A DNA stretch of 64,000 bases from Planctomyces sp. SH-PL62 (GCF_001610895.1 NZ_CP011276.1:17116-81115); one strand, 5' to 3'; counted from the first letter of the stretch, positions 30,201 to 39,216 are shown. Notes: a model not told the origin generated them from the sequence alone. Made by a program: numbers and translations.

Positions 30201-33200
30201 AACCTGAACGGCGGCACGATCACGCTCTCGACCGTGGGGGACGCCAGCGTCGGGGCGTCGGCGCTGCTGGTTTCCAGCGCCATCGCCATCGAGGGCCCCG
30301 GCGGGGATTGCGGCGTCACCCTGTCCGCCGCGGGGGTGCCGATGCGCCTCTTCTACGTGACCAGCACCGGCAGCCTGACCCTGCGGAATTTGACGCTCAG
30401 CGGCGGCACGGCCCGGGGCGCGGCCGGCAGCGGGGCGGGCGCCGGCGATGCTGGTCGGGGCGGTGCGATTTATAACGATGGCTCGCTGACCGTCCTCAAC
30501 AGCACCTTCACCGGCAACTCCGCCGAGGGAGGCGCCGGCGGTTCGGGCGGCGGTGCCGGGGGGGACGGCATGGGGGGCGCCATCTTCCATGAAGGGAGCG
30601 ACGATTTCCGCCGCTCCGTTTACATCATCAACAGCACCTTCACCGGCAACTCCGCCATCGGCGGATCCGGCGGTTCAGGTGGAACAGCGGGCAAGGGGCT
30701 GGGCGGCGCACTGTTCAACCACAACGGCTATATCTCGATCGACTACAGCACCTTCTCCGGCGACACGGTGACCCAGGGCGACGGCTCGACGCTGTTCGCG
30801 GCCGGCCGCGAAATCTACAGCCTCGACGATTCGACGTCCCTCTCTGCCGGTGTGGACATTGACAGATCCATCGTCGGTCAGAGCGACACCAGCGTTTCCG
30901 AGGTGGTGGGCAGCGGCGGCGGCGAAGATATTGGAATGCTCAGGGCCTTTGCGAGCTTGATCCGCACGCCGACCTTTGCAAAACCCGAAGATAGCAATTG
31001 GTTTACGTCCATGGTTCCCGACGGCGACCCTCGGCTCGGCCCCCTGCGAGACAACGGCGGTCCAACCTGGACCATGGCCCTTTTGCCCGGCAGCCCGGCG
31101 ATCGACGTCATGACCGTCGACTCCGGCAACCGTCTGCGGACGGACCAGCGCGGCGCCTACCGGCTTCTCCCCGCGGACATCGGCGCCTTCGAGGTCCGCC
31201 CGACGCTCAACATCATCGTCAACACCACGGCCGACGAGGCCGTCGACACCGATGACGGCACGCTCTCATTTCGCGAGGCGATGAACCTGGTCATCGGCAC
31301 GCTCAAGATCAGCGACCTGTCCGACGACGAGAAGGCCCAGGTCTCCGCCTCCATCTCGATCGTCAGCACGATCACCTTTTCCGGCAGCCTGGACGGTGAA
31401 ACGATCACGCTCAACGCCGTGGGCGATCAGAACTTCGGGCCGTCGGCTTTTCTGGTCAACAACCGGATCGTCATCGACGGTTCCAGCGGCGGCAGCCGGA
31501 TCACGCTGTCGGCCGCAGGCACGACGATGCGCCTCTTTCGCGTGGCGAGCAGTGGCAATCTGACATTGCAAAACTTGACGGTCAGTGGCGGCAAAGCCCA
31601 GGGGTTCGACGGAGGCACCGCCGGCATAGGAGGTGCCGGCGGCGGCGGGGCCGGCCTCGGGGGCGCGATTTTTAATCAGGGGTCGTTGACGATCCTCAAC
31701 AGCACCCTGACCGGAAATTCCGCCCAGGGTGGCGACGGAGGGTGGCGGGCCTTCTTGCTGAACGCCTACGGCGGCGGCGGAGGCGGCGGACTGAATGCCG
31801 CCGGCGACGCGCCGTACGACAGGAGCGACACCCATCACCCGGGTTGGGGCGGCAACGGCGGCGGTAACTTCCCCTATTCCGGCGCGGCCCGTGGCGTCGA
31901 TTTCTCCTCGTCCTATATCAACGGACGGGACGGCGGGTTCGGCGGCGGCGGCGGCGGCGGGTTCGGCGGCGGACTCACCGCCACGAGCGGAGCCGGCGGA
32001 GCGGGCGGGTTCGGAGCGGGCGGCGGCGGAGGCGGCGGCGGGTATGCATTCGGCGCCGGCGCCGGCGGCGCGGGCGGGTTCGGCGGCGGCGGCGGCGGGG
32101 GGAATCTCTCGGCCCAAGGCGCCGGCGGCTATGGCGGCGGCAACGCGGTAAATATCGGTGGCGTAAGCACCGCGGGGGGCGGCGCCGGGATGGGCGGGGC
32201 CGTTTTCAACGAAGCGGGCGTCGTCGTCATCACCAACAGCACCATCACGGGGAACACGGCCATCGGCGGCGACGGCGGCGGCGGCTACCCGCTCCCCACT
32301 ACCAGAGCGGCCGGCAAGGGGCTCGGCGGCGGACTGTTCAACCACAACGGCACCGTCACGGTCACCGACAGTGACTTCACGGGCAACACGGCGGCTCAGG
32401 GCGCCGCCCTTCGCAGCCTCAGCGATTCGAATGGCAACACCACGGCCTCCGTCTCCGCCGCCGCCTACATCACCAACACCCTCCTCGGCCAGGCGCAGAC
32501 GATCAACTTCGATCTCCTGCCCGACAAGACCTACGGCGACGGCGACTTCGTGATCAGCGCATCGGCGAGTTCCGGCTTGCCCGTAAGCTTCACCGCCAGC
32601 GGTGAAGCGAGCGTCCTGCTGATCGGCGACGTCTGGTACGTGCACATCATCGGGGCCGGCATCGCCACCATCACGGCGCACCAGTTCGGCGACGCGAACA
32701 ACGACCCCGCGCAGGACGTCTCCCGGGATCTCATCATCGCCAGGGCCTCGTCCGTGACGACGACCATCGGTGACGGCCCGTTCATTTACGACGGCGGGGT
32801 CCATGCCGGCGGGTCCGGGACCGTGACAGGGGCCCGACTGGACGTCGACGCCACCTCGTTGACCTACTCGGCCCACAGCGATGGGACGGGCGTCGCCGAC
32901 CTGACCAACGCGGGCGTCTACTACGTGACCGCCCATTACGCCGGCGACGACAACCACACCGCCAGCGACGGCGAGGCGGTCGCCATCGTGATCGGCAAGG
33001 CGACGGCCGCGATCACGGTCACGCCCTACGCGACGACCTACGACGGCGACACGCACACGGCGGCCGGCACGGCCACCGGCGTCGGGGGCGTCGACCTGAG
33101 CGGAAGCCTCAACCTGGGCGGCACGACGCACACCAACGCCGGCTCCTACGACGGCGACGCATGGAGCTTCCACGACCCCAGCGGCAACTACGAGGACGCC

Positions 33201-34802
33201 TCCGGGACGGTCGACAACGTCATCGCCAGGGCCGATGCGGTGATCGTCGTGACCCCCTACAACGTCATTTACGACGGCGGCTCCCACACGGCCACCGGCC
33301 TGGTCGGCGGCAATCCGTCGTCGGGGCTGAACCTGGGCGGTACGACGCACACCGACGCCGGGGACTACGGCGGAGACGTCTGGACCTACCACGACGCCGA
33401 GGGCAACTACAACGACGCCGCGGGGACCGTCCATAACTCGATCGCCAGGGCCGATCAGACCATCGCCTTCGGGCCGTTCGGTACGGCGACGTTCGGCGGC
33501 GGCCCGATTCCACTGGCTTCCGCGAGCACCTCCGGATTGCCCGTGGTCTTCAGCGTCGTCTCCGGCCCCGGCATGATCCAGGGCGGCAGCCTGGTCTTGC
33601 TCGGCGCCGGCACGATCGTCGTCCAGGCTTCCCAGGCGGGGGATGCGAACCACAACGCAGCCGTCGCCGTGCGGCGAGCCCTGGTGGTCGATAAGGCCGT
33701 CGCGACGATCGTGATCAATCCGTACGCCGTCACCTACGACGGCCAGGCGCATGCCGCGACCGGTGCCGTGACGGGCGTCGGCGGCATCGACCTGAGTTCC
33801 GGACTTGTGCTCGGTGGCACGACGCACACCGACGCAGGCTCCTACGACGGCGACGTCTGGACCTTCCACGACCCGAGCGGCAACTACGAGGACGCGGCCG
33901 GCGCCGTCGCCAACCGCATCTTCAAAGCCGACCAGACCATCACCTTCGGCCCACTTGGGCCGGTGACCTACGGGGCTGGTCCCATCACTCTGATCGCCAC
34001 GAGCAGTTCCGGTCTTCCCGTAACCTTCAGCGTCCTCTCCGGCCCCGGCAGCATCCGCGACTCTACCCTCACGGCGTCGGGCGCGGGTCGTATAGTCGTC
34101 CGGGGCGCGCAGGCGGGCGACGGCAACTACAACCCCGCCTCCTTCGTGCATCAGACCCAGGTCGTCGACAAAGTGAACCCGACTTTGCCGGGGGTGGTCG
34201 CCGTCCGCGTGCGCTACGGGAACGGCAAGAGCCACGACCTCACCGATAGCTCGCGCGAGAGCCTCCCCTGGAGGATCACCGGCGTGGAAGTCGTCTTTAG
34301 CAAGGCCGTCTTCGGCACTGGCGCCAGCCTGATTCGCCACAGCCCCGCCCTGAGGCTCGCCGGCTTCCGTGGCAATGGCAGCAACACCCTCCGCTGGACA
34401 TTCGCCAGGGCGGTGGAATCGACGGATCTCATGGTCCAACTCGCTTCGACTGGTACTAATCGCATCCGCGACGCGGCGGGCGGCGCGCTTGACGGCGACG
34501 GCAATGGAGTCGCCAGCGACGCCTATTCCCGCACCTTCAAGGTGCTGTACGGGGATTACGACGGCGACGGCAGTGTCACGACGTCGGACGCCGCGGCGAT
34601 CCGCAATCTGGTCGGCAGAACGAACGTGTTCGCGGACCTGAACGGGGATGGCAGGGTCAGTCCCGCCGATGTACGAATCCCCCTCCGCCGCCGCAACATT
34701 CGCGACGCCATTCTGAACTTCGGCCGAAATTGGCGGATGATGAGTCGTGAGACGCATATCGCGGGGGCAACGAGCACCTCGAGCGGTCCCGGCAATCCAT
34801 GA
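27204..34802 (+). CDS. Giant surface protein: CSLREA/beta-helix repeats, MBG-like domains and a dockerin
   Basis: A 2,532-residue protein from ATG 27204 (a TTG precedes it). Residues 35-50 hold LEFLEDRVVPTVLLVTTLSD, the planctomycete LExR-type N-terminus. Four CSLREA-like modules (for example LSLREAI) start near residues 60, 575, 950 and 1340. Each leads into right-handed beta-helix repeats of the form LTxLNSTxTGNxAxGGxGG. Very Gly-rich loops lie at about 175-400 and 1470-1690. From about 1765 to 2325 come YGDG and YDGxxHTATG repeats of the MBG type. Near 2450-2500 is a dockerin-like pair of calcium loops (DYDGDGSVTTSDAA and DLNGDGRVSPADV). The role is presumably adhesion or extracellular matrix, anchored by the dockerin. 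No classical signal peptide is obvious. Confidence 0.85.
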   Translation: MKSTHSSRDASGPRMDVSQVHRCDASRRRSRRRNAPRLEFLEDRVVPTVLLVTTLSDEMVAGAGLSLREAIRASVTRTSVDGSPVGTGDDVIQFDSKLDGGTISLYTAPITTQAGLSGFEVGTTLVIDGETGLSRGITIERDTSAAQFRFFHVTSTGNLTLKGLTVRRFAARGGAGGSGGGAGGGGAAGLGGAVFNQGSLTLLNSTLTGNTAQGGAGGNRSANEGPGNGGGGLGAPGGAGGTQVGGGGGGPNAGSGGNPAENGYNGGFGGGGGGGGKYQFLVPLVGSGGAGGFGGGGGGGGSDAYGAFQANFKGDSGGNGGFGGGGGGPGHDNQTGHPNPGAGGFGAGNAGEGGGGGGGAGMGGAIFNLSGTVVIANSTFTDNAAIGGGGGRGVIAAGVTGVSGAAGKGLGGVVFNYNGTVTISNSTLSGNSADQGGRGILNLRNGNAPAQLVLNNTIVAQGDATVSDVLVQVINSTVIDPAAVSGTANLIRTIVGPASLTGTVSGDPKIGSLERNGGLTPTLAFEFDSPARNAGNQLVATQTDQRGASRGSRPDIGAYELRQGFSLIVNTAADETTNRSTLSLREAIGLADDTLDFSALSPAEQGQVIPISDFDSTISFATSLAGATITLSTAGDGRAGPSAFAVNSPIVINGPAGDSGVTLSAAGTAMRLFAVASGGRLTLRNLTLVGGTAQGSAGGSGDGGDGVGGAIYNEGRLSIFNSTLTGNTARGGIGGSVLGFGGDGGDGQGGAVFNEAGTVVIINSTFTGNSAIGGAGGTALFLDGDDGQGLGGGLFNHNGSLTVTNSTFSMNNVVQPLGATLIAAGRGIYNLNDSNPTAYTSISSTIIGQSDIFIEDFTGTGSPAQGSNNVIRRMSGGLFSSTITADPLLGPLQNNGGPTQTMALVGSSPAIDEGISFNVALTDQRGVPRNVYRVDIGAYERTNFHLIVNTTADETTIESTLSLREAINLINGALSLSSLSAAELAQVLAADTDRISFAGNLNGGTITLSTVGDASVGASALLVSSAIAIEGPGGDCGVTLSAAGVPMRLFYVTSTGSLTLRNLTLSGGTARGAAGSGAGAGDAGRGGAIYNDGSLTVLNSTFTGNSAEGGAGGSGGGAGGDGMGGAIFHEGSDDFRRSVYIINSTFTGNSAIGGSGGSGGTAGKGLGGALFNHNGYISIDYSTFSGDTVTQGDGSTLFAAGREIYSLDDSTSLSAGVDIDRSIVGQSDTSVSEVVGSGGGEDIGMLRAFASLIRTPTFAKPEDSNWFTSMVPDGDPRLGPLRDNGGPTWTMALLPGSPAIDVMTVDSGNRLRTDQRGAYRLLPADIGAFEVRPTLNIIVNTTADEAVDTDDGTLSFREAMNLVIGTLKISDLSDDEKAQVSASISIVSTITFSGSLDGETITLNAVGDQNFGPSAFLVNNRIVIDGSSGGSRITLSAAGTTMRLFRVASSGNLTLQNLTVSGGKAQGFDGGTAGIGGAGGGGAGLGGAIFNQGSLTILNSTLTGNSAQGGDGGWRAFLLNAYGGGGGGGLNAAGDAPYDRSDTHHPGWGGNGGGNFPYSGAARGVDFSSSYINGRDGGFGGGGGGGFGGGLTATSGAGGAGGFGAGGGGGGGGYAFGAGAGGAGGFGGGGGGGNLSAQGAGGYGGGNAVNIGGVSTAGGGAGMGGAVFNEAGVVVITNSTITGNTAIGGDGGGGYPLPTTRAAGKGLGGGLFNHNGTVTVTDSDFTGNTAAQGAALRSLSDSNGNTTASVSAAAYITNTLLGQAQTINFDLLPDKTYGDGDFVISASASSGLPVSFTASGEASVLLIGDVWYVHIIGAGIATITAHQFGDANNDPAQDVSRDLIIARASSVTTTIGDGPFIYDGGVHAGGSGTVTGARLDVDATSLTYSAHSDGTGVADLTNAGVYYVTAHYAGDDNHTASDGEAVAIVIGKATAAITVTPYATTYDGDTHTAAGTATGVGGVDLSGSLNLGGTTHTNAGSYDGDAWSFHDPSGNYEDASGTVDNVIARADAVIVVTPYNVIYDGGSHTATGLVGGNPSSGLNLGGTTHTDAGDYGGDVWTYHDAEGNYNDAAGTVHNSIARADQTIAFGPFGTATFGGGPIPLASASTSGLPVVFSVVSGPGMIQGGSLVLLGAGTIVVQASQAGDANHNAAVAVRRALVVDKAVATIVINPYAVTYDGQAHAATGAVTGVGGIDLSSGLVLGGTTHTDAGSYDGDVWTFHDPSGNYEDAAGAVANRIFKADQTITFGPLGPVTYGAGPITLIATSSSGLPVTFSVLSGPGSIRDSTLTASGAGRIVVRGAQAGDGNYNPASFVHQTQVVDKVNPTLPGVVAVRVRYGNGKSHDLTDSSRESLPWRITGVEVVFSKAVFGTGASLIRHSPALRLAGFRGNGSNTLRWTFARAVESTDLMVQLASTGTNRIRDAAGGALDGDGNGVASDAYSRTFKVLYGDYDGDGSVTTSDAAAIRNLVGRTNVFADLNGDGRVSPADVRIPLRRRNIRDAILNFGRNWRMMSRETHIAGATSTSSGPGNP
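31590..32220 (+). repeat. Glycine-rich GGC-repeat tract in the giant protein
   Basis: A low-complexity stretch of GGC-type codons encoding runs such as GFGGGGGGGFGGG. A similar tract lies at about 27720-28290. Such tracts are prone to recombination and mis-assembly, so the exact length here should be treated with care. Confidence 0.7.
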
Positions 34803-35300
34803 CGCCCGCGCCGGGGCGACTTGTTTGCAAATCTTGTCCCATATTGCAGCCGTTGAGGCTGACGAGGATATCGTCCGGCTGGACGCCGGCCGAAGAGGAC
34901 AGGCCCTCGACGTTCGAGGCCTGAAAACGATCTCCGCGCGATAGGCATATCGCTACGAGCAGCGACCTACCGCCCGTCGGCCGCGAGGCCCCGCCGATGT
35001 AAGGAGGGCCGGCGGGGAAGCGCAGCGGCAGCGGATCGGCGGGACGAACGGGTACCTCTAGATTGCGGCGCGAAACGCTGACCACGCCGACCGCCGCCAG
35101 GAGCGCCCTGACCGCAGGATCGACCTCGTCGGCCCAGAGCACCGGCTTAAGGCCCATTGCCGGCACCGGAAGCAGGGCCAGTTCGAAGGCCGGATCGACG
35201 CCGACAACCCGTGCGGGTGCGACCCGTCCGTCCGGCAGGCGGCCCGACGGTCGGCCGGGCAAGACGCTCGACTTGGCGACGACCCATGACGACAGGCGTC
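34790..35300 (-). pseudogene. Remnant of a trypsin-like/PDZ (HtrA-type) serine protease
   Basis: The minus strand reads SWVVAKSSVLPGRPSGRLPD, then GRVAPARVVGVDPAFELALL, LKPVLWADEVDP, VGVVSVSRRNLEVP and finally SSAGVQPDDILVSLNG. This is the layout of planctomycete S1C-like proteins: a protease beta-barrel (ARVVGVDPAFELALL holds the usual catalytic-Asp segment) followed by a PDZ domain (GVQPDDILVSLNG). The N-terminus with the His region and the C-terminus are missing, and several conserved stretches are altered. It lies tail-to-tail with the giant protein gene. I call it a fragment; the exact ends are approximate. Confidence 0.5.
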
Positions 35301-35588
35301 GAGGCTGACCTAAGGTCGTGTACCCGGCCTTGGCATAAATCTTACGGGCTTAATCGCCGAAGATGTCGTTCAACCCTCCAACCACGTAAGGATCTGCGCG
35401 TCGACTTGTGCGATCCCACGGGATCCGCCTCCGCATCCCTATCGATCGGCCGCCGCTAGTGGATGGTCGAACTCGTGGGGACGGTCGACTTCGCCAGCCG
35501 AAGGCGGCGTCTTCTTGGCGGGCGTAACTCCGTCGAGAATCGCGTACGCATGGCGAGGGGCGGCGATTTCGGCGAAAGCGGAAAATCT

Positions 35589-35620
35589 TGTAACCGATTC
35601 CGGCGTGGCGACTCTGTAAC
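35589..35620 (+). promoter_or_regulatory. TGTAAC direct repeat upstream of the ECF sigma gene
   Basis: TGTAAC occurs at 35589-35594 and 35615-35620, 26 bases apart, ending 40 bases before the sigma factor ATG. ECF sigma factors often recognise a -35 box ending in AAC and often drive their own gene. The first copy could be such a box, but I cannot assign the -10. Confidence 0.3.
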
Positions 35621-35660
35621 TGGAGACGCACGACGTTGCGTTCTCCCGGGGGACACGCCA

Positions 35661-36431
35661 ATGCATCCATACTCAGAATCATGGACATCCAGAATCGGAC
35701 GAGACGTCCCGGAATCGGATCGGCCCGCGAGACCGCACGATGAGGCGGCGGAACCCGCGGCCATCCCGGTCGCGCCTACGGACGAGGAGATCGTCCGCCG
35801 TGTCCTCGAGGGCGATACGGCCTCGTTCGAGCTGATCATGAGGCGGTACAACCAGCGGCTCTTCCGCGTCGTCCGCAGCATCATCGGCGGTGAGTCGGAG
35901 ACCGAGGACGTGATGCAGGAGACCTACCTCCGGGCCTACGAGCACCTGGGGCGGTTTGAGGGACGCTCGCAGTTCTCCACGTGGCTCACGAGGATCGCCG
36001 TGCACGAGGCGACGGCTCGGCTGCGGAAACGACGCCTGCGGCGCATCGCATCGGATCGATCGGGGGCCGCGCCGCCGGCCGTCGATCGGGACGCCGTCGA
36101 GGAGGCGAGCCAGAGGGAGCTGGGGCGCGTGCTCGCCGCGGCCCTGGACGCCCTGCCGGCGGAGCTTCGCGTGGTCTTCACGCTGCGGGTGGTCGAGCGG
36201 CTCAGCACCGAGCAGACCGCCGAGTGCCTGAACCTGACGCCCGCCAACGTCAAGGTGCGGCTGCATCGCGCCCGGTCCGCGTTGCAGCACTGGATCGACC
36301 GGAAGATCGGAGAGGAGGCGCGGCGGCTATACGCGTTCGCCGGGGAGGATTGCGACCGGGTCGTGCGGCGGGTCCTGGAGCGGATCGGGCCGAGGCCCCC
36401 CGAAGCGGGGACGGTCGAATTCCTCCGCTGA
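35661..36431 (+). CDS. ECF-type RNA polymerase sigma factor
   Basis: A 256-residue extracytoplasmic-function sigma factor. After a 40-residue acidic leader, region 2 runs from about 45 to 110 (TASFELIMRRYNQRLFRVVR, then DVMQETYLRAYEHL and STWLTRIAVHEA). Region 4 runs from about 155 to 210 (ALDALPAELRVVFTLRVVER, then LSTEQTAECLNLTPANVKVR). The C-terminal 40 residues (EEARRLYAFAGEDCDRVVRR) go beyond the usual length and may be a small regulatory tail. The ATG at 35661 is preferred because the frame upstream is not conserved. No anti-sigma gene is adjacent. It could control the sulfur genes 155 bases downstream, but that is only positional. Confidence 0.88.
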   Translation: MHPYSESWTSRIGRDVPESDRPARPHDEAAEPAAIPVAPTDEEIVRRVLEGDTASFELIMRRYNQRLFRVVRSIIGGESETEDVMQETYLRAYEHLGRFEGRSQFSTWLTRIAVHEATARLRKRRLRRIASDRSGAAPPAVDRDAVEEASQRELGRVLAAALDALPAELRVVFTLRVVERLSTEQTAECLNLTPANVKVRLHRARSALQHWIDRKIGEEARRLYAFAGEDCDRVVRRVLERIGPRPPEAGTVEFLR

Positions 36432-36585
36432 TTCGCGGATTCCCGCCCCCGCGTCCGCGAGACGAGACGAGACGGGGCCGGCGTCGCCTCCCGGACGCCG
36501 ATCATCGGTCAGGTTGGAGGTCGCCGACGGGCGGCCCGGTATGTCTCCGGGCGGTCCGCGCGACTCGAGTCGAGGGCCTTGCGAG

Positions 36586-38250
36586 ATGGCAGATGAGGAA
36601 CCCCAGGCGGCGCAACCGCGACGCCCGAATTTCCGGGCGCAGCGCCAGGCCACGCCTGAGGAGGTGCTCCGGCGCAACTACGTCGAGCGCGTCAAAAAGG
36701 AGCGATCCCCTTACGACCTCGCCGACGACTACGATCGGCTGGCGGCCGCCTCCTACGAGGACGTGCCCGAGGAGGACATGCTGCGGCTCCAGTGGCACGG
36801 CCTCTACCACGACAAGCCGAAGATCGGTTTCATGATGATGCGGATCAAGCTCCCCAACGGGATGCTGACGCCCGCCCGACTTCGGCTTCTCGGCGAGCTC
36901 GCCGAGCAATACGGTCGGAGCGTCGCCGAGCTGACCACCCGGCAGGACGTCCAGCTCCACTGGATCCAGCTCTCGGCGCTGCCGGAGATCCTCGCGCGGC
37001 TCGACGGGGCCGGCCTGACAACTCGCGGCGGCTGCGGGGACGTGCTGCGGAACATCACCGGATGCCCGGCCTCCGGGGTCGACGCCGAGCAGCGGTTCGA
37101 CGCGACGGCGGTGGTCCTGGAGGCGCATCGGCGGTTCTCCGGCAACCCGGACTTCGGCGACCTGCCCCGCAAGCACAAGTGGTCGATCTCGGCCTGCCCG
37201 TACCACTGCAACGGGCCGGAGGTCCATGACGTCGCCCTGGTCGGCACTCACCAGGACGGATGGCCGGGGTTCGCCGTCTGGGTCGGCGGCGGCCTGTCCT
37301 CGTCCCCCCGGATCGGCAAATCGCTGGGCGTCTTCGTGGCCCCGGACGAGGCCCTGGACGTCCCCCGGGCGATCATGCAAGTCTGGAGCGCGGACCTGAA
37401 CTACCGGATGTCCCGGGCGAAGGCCCGGTTCAAGTTCATGGTCGACGACCACGGCCCGGCGAAGATCCGGGAGCTGGTCGAGGCGCAGCTCGGCCGTCGC
37501 CTGACCGACCTCGAGGAGGACCCCCGCCCGATCGGCCGGACCGACCACATGGGGGTGCGCCCGCAGGTTCAACCGGGGCTCTTCTACATCGGCTTCCCGG
37601 TCCATCTCGGCCAGCTCCGAGCCGAGCAGATGATCCGGACCGCCGAGGTCGCCGAGTCGCTCGGCGGCGAGATCCGCCTGACCCGCGAGCAGAACCTGAT
37701 CCTCACCGGGGTCCCCGAGGCCCGCGTCGAGGAGACCCTGGCCCGGATGCGCGACGAGGCCGAACTGTCGCTGGACGTCAACCCGATCCGGGGCCACAGC
37801 ATCGGCTGCACCGGCGAGCCGCACTGCAACTTCGCGGTGGGCGAGACCAAGGGGAAGCTCGGCGAGATCATCGAGCACCTGGAGGGGCGGCTGGGCGCGG
37901 CGGCGGCCGACCTGCGGCTCCATCTCGACGGCTGCCCGCACGCCTGCGGCCAGCACTGGGTCGGCGACATCGGCATCCAGGGGACCACTCTCAAGATCGA
38001 CGGAGTCCGGGAGGAGGCCTACGACCTGCTGCTTCGGGGCGGCCTCGGGGCCTCGGCGGGCGTCGGCAAGGCCGTCGTGCGCCGCGTCCCGAGCCGGGAG
38101 GTGAAGTATTACGTCGAGCGCCTGCTGATGGGCTATCTCAGCGACCGTCGGGACGGAGAGCCGATTCAGGCGTTCTTCTCCAGGTGGTCCGACGAGGAGC
38201 TCGCGGCCCTGGCCCGGGGGGACTCGCTGGCGATGAACTGGAACTTGTGA
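36586..38250 (+). CDS. Siroheme/4Fe-4S sulfite or nitrite reductase (ferredoxin type)
   Basis: A 554-residue assimilatory reductase. It has the two ferredoxin-like halves, each followed by the siroheme/Fe-S domain. Substrate-face residues lie in TTRQDVQLHWI near 125 and TRGGCGDVLRNITGCPASG near 150. The cofactor cysteines are in CTGEPHC (about residue 407, C-x5-C) and CPHAC (about 450, C-x3-C). Sulfite and nitrite enzymes of this family are hard to separate by sequence. The next gene is an APS/PAPS reductase, which makes sulfite, so sulfite is the likelier substrate. The start at ATG 36586 (MADEEPQAAQPRRPNFRAQR) is chosen over the upstream frame. Confidence 0.88.
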   Translation: MADEEPQAAQPRRPNFRAQRQATPEEVLRRNYVERVKKERSPYDLADDYDRLAAASYEDVPEEDMLRLQWHGLYHDKPKIGFMMMRIKLPNGMLTPARLRLLGELAEQYGRSVAELTTRQDVQLHWIQLSALPEILARLDGAGLTTRGGCGDVLRNITGCPASGVDAEQRFDATAVVLEAHRRFSGNPDFGDLPRKHKWSISACPYHCNGPEVHDVALVGTHQDGWPGFAVWVGGGLSSSPRIGKSLGVFVAPDEALDVPRAIMQVWSADLNYRMSRAKARFKFMVDDHGPAKIRELVEAQLGRRLTDLEEDPRPIGRTDHMGVRPQVQPGLFYIGFPVHLGQLRAEQMIRTAEVAESLGGEIRLTREQNLILTGVPEARVEETLARMRDEAELSLDVNPIRGHSIGCTGEPHCNFAVGETKGKLGEIIEHLEGRLGAAAADLRLHLDGCPHACGQHWVGDIGIQGTTLKIDGVREEAYDLLLRGGLGASAGVGKAVVRRVPSREVKYYVERLLMGYLSDRRDGEPIQAFFSRWSDEELAALARGDSLAMNWNL

Positions 38251-38268
38251 CCGGGCCCCGACAAAGGC

Positions 38269-38290
38269 GCCCGCCCGACCCCGGGCGGGC
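38269..38290 (+). terminator. Hairpin between the reductase and cysH genes
   Basis: An 8-bp stem (GCCCGCCC with GGGCGGGC) encloses the loop GACCCC, 18 bases after the reductase stop. No T tract follows, so it may be an attenuator or an mRNA-processing stem rather than a full terminator. Confidence 0.4.
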
Positions 38291-38332
38291 CGCGGCCCCT
38301 TGAAGATCGAAGATCGCGGAGACGACGGCCTG

Positions 38333-39157
38333 ATGAGCGGTTCAGCGGAGACGGAAGGGGATCAAGGATTCGTCATCGACGACTTCGAGGCCGGCGAGTT
38401 GGCCGTCGAGTTCGACGACAAGGAGCCGGAGGACCTGCTGGAGTGGGCCTTCGAGTGGTTCCACCCGAGGCTGGCGATCGTCACCAGCTTCCAGATCGAC
38501 ACGCTCGTGCTGCTCGACATGGCCTGGCAGATCAACCGCGACGTCCGGGTGATCACCGTCGACACCGGCCGCCTGCCCCAGGAGACCCACGACCTGATCG
38601 ACCAGGTCCGCGCGAAGTACGAGATCGACGTCGAGGTGCGCTATCCCGAGACCATCCACGTCGAGGCGATGGTCCGGCGCAATGGCATGAACCTCTTCCG
38701 CGAGAGCGTGCCGAAGCGACTGCTCTGCTGCCACGTCCGCAAGGTCCTGCCACTGCAGCGGGCGCTCGAGGGCCTCGACGCCTGGATCACCGGCCTGCGG
38801 CGCGACCAGTGGGCCACCCGGTCCAACATCCGCAAGATCGACCTGGACCACGACCACGGCGGGATCGTCAAGCTCAACCCTCTGGCCGACTGGACCCACG
38901 ACGACGTCTGGGAGTACGCCCGCAAGTACGACGTGCCGTGCCACCCCCTCTACGACCGGGGCTACACGAGCGTCGGCTGCATCCCCTGCACCCGGCCGAT
39001 CCAGCCGGGCGAGGACAGTCGGGCCGGGCGCTGGTGGTGGGAGACCAACGCCCCGAAGGAATGCGGCATGCACTGCCCGATCGAGAGCGGCGGATTCGAG
39101 CACGAGGTCCACGCGATCCTCGGCGAGCAGGCGGAGCTTCGGAACCTCGGCAAGTGA
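38333..39157 (+). CDS. cysH: APS/PAPS reductase with 4Fe-4S cysteines
   Basis: A 274-residue adenylyl-sulfate reductase that makes sulfite for cysteine synthesis. The PAPS-reductase fold shows in VTSFQIDTLVLLDMAWQI near 55, VITVDTGRLPQETHDLID near 80, and the loop ITGLRRDQWATRS near 153. Cysteine pairs CCHVRK (about 127) and CIPC (about 218) are those that bind a 4Fe-4S cluster in the APS-type enzymes. The C-terminal ECGMHC supplies the redox cysteine. So APS rather than PAPS is the probable substrate. I prefer ATG 38333 to the TTG at 38300. It is co-directional with the reductase, 82 bases apart. Confidence 0.9.
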   Translation: MSGSAETEGDQGFVIDDFEAGELAVEFDDKEPEDLLEWAFEWFHPRLAIVTSFQIDTLVLLDMAWQINRDVRVITVDTGRLPQETHDLIDQVRAKYEIDVEVRYPETIHVEAMVRRNGMNLFRESVPKRLLCCHVRKVLPLQRALEGLDAWITGLRRDQWATRSNIRKIDLDHDHGGIVKLNPLADWTHDDVWEYARKYDVPCHPLYDRGYTSVGCIPCTRPIQPGEDSRAGRWWWETNAPKECGMHCPIESGGFEHEVHAILGEQAELRNLGK

Positions 39158-39216
39158 GCCGACCATCTTCGCCGCCGGGGCCGCCCCCGGCGGCCCTTCG
39201 CCCGGAGCCCCCCGCC

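Noticed and set aside
31266..34757. A 1,163-residue minus-strand open frame opposite the giant protein
   Set aside because: The frame is open only because of the high GC and Gly-rich codons of the plus-strand gene; it has no domain.
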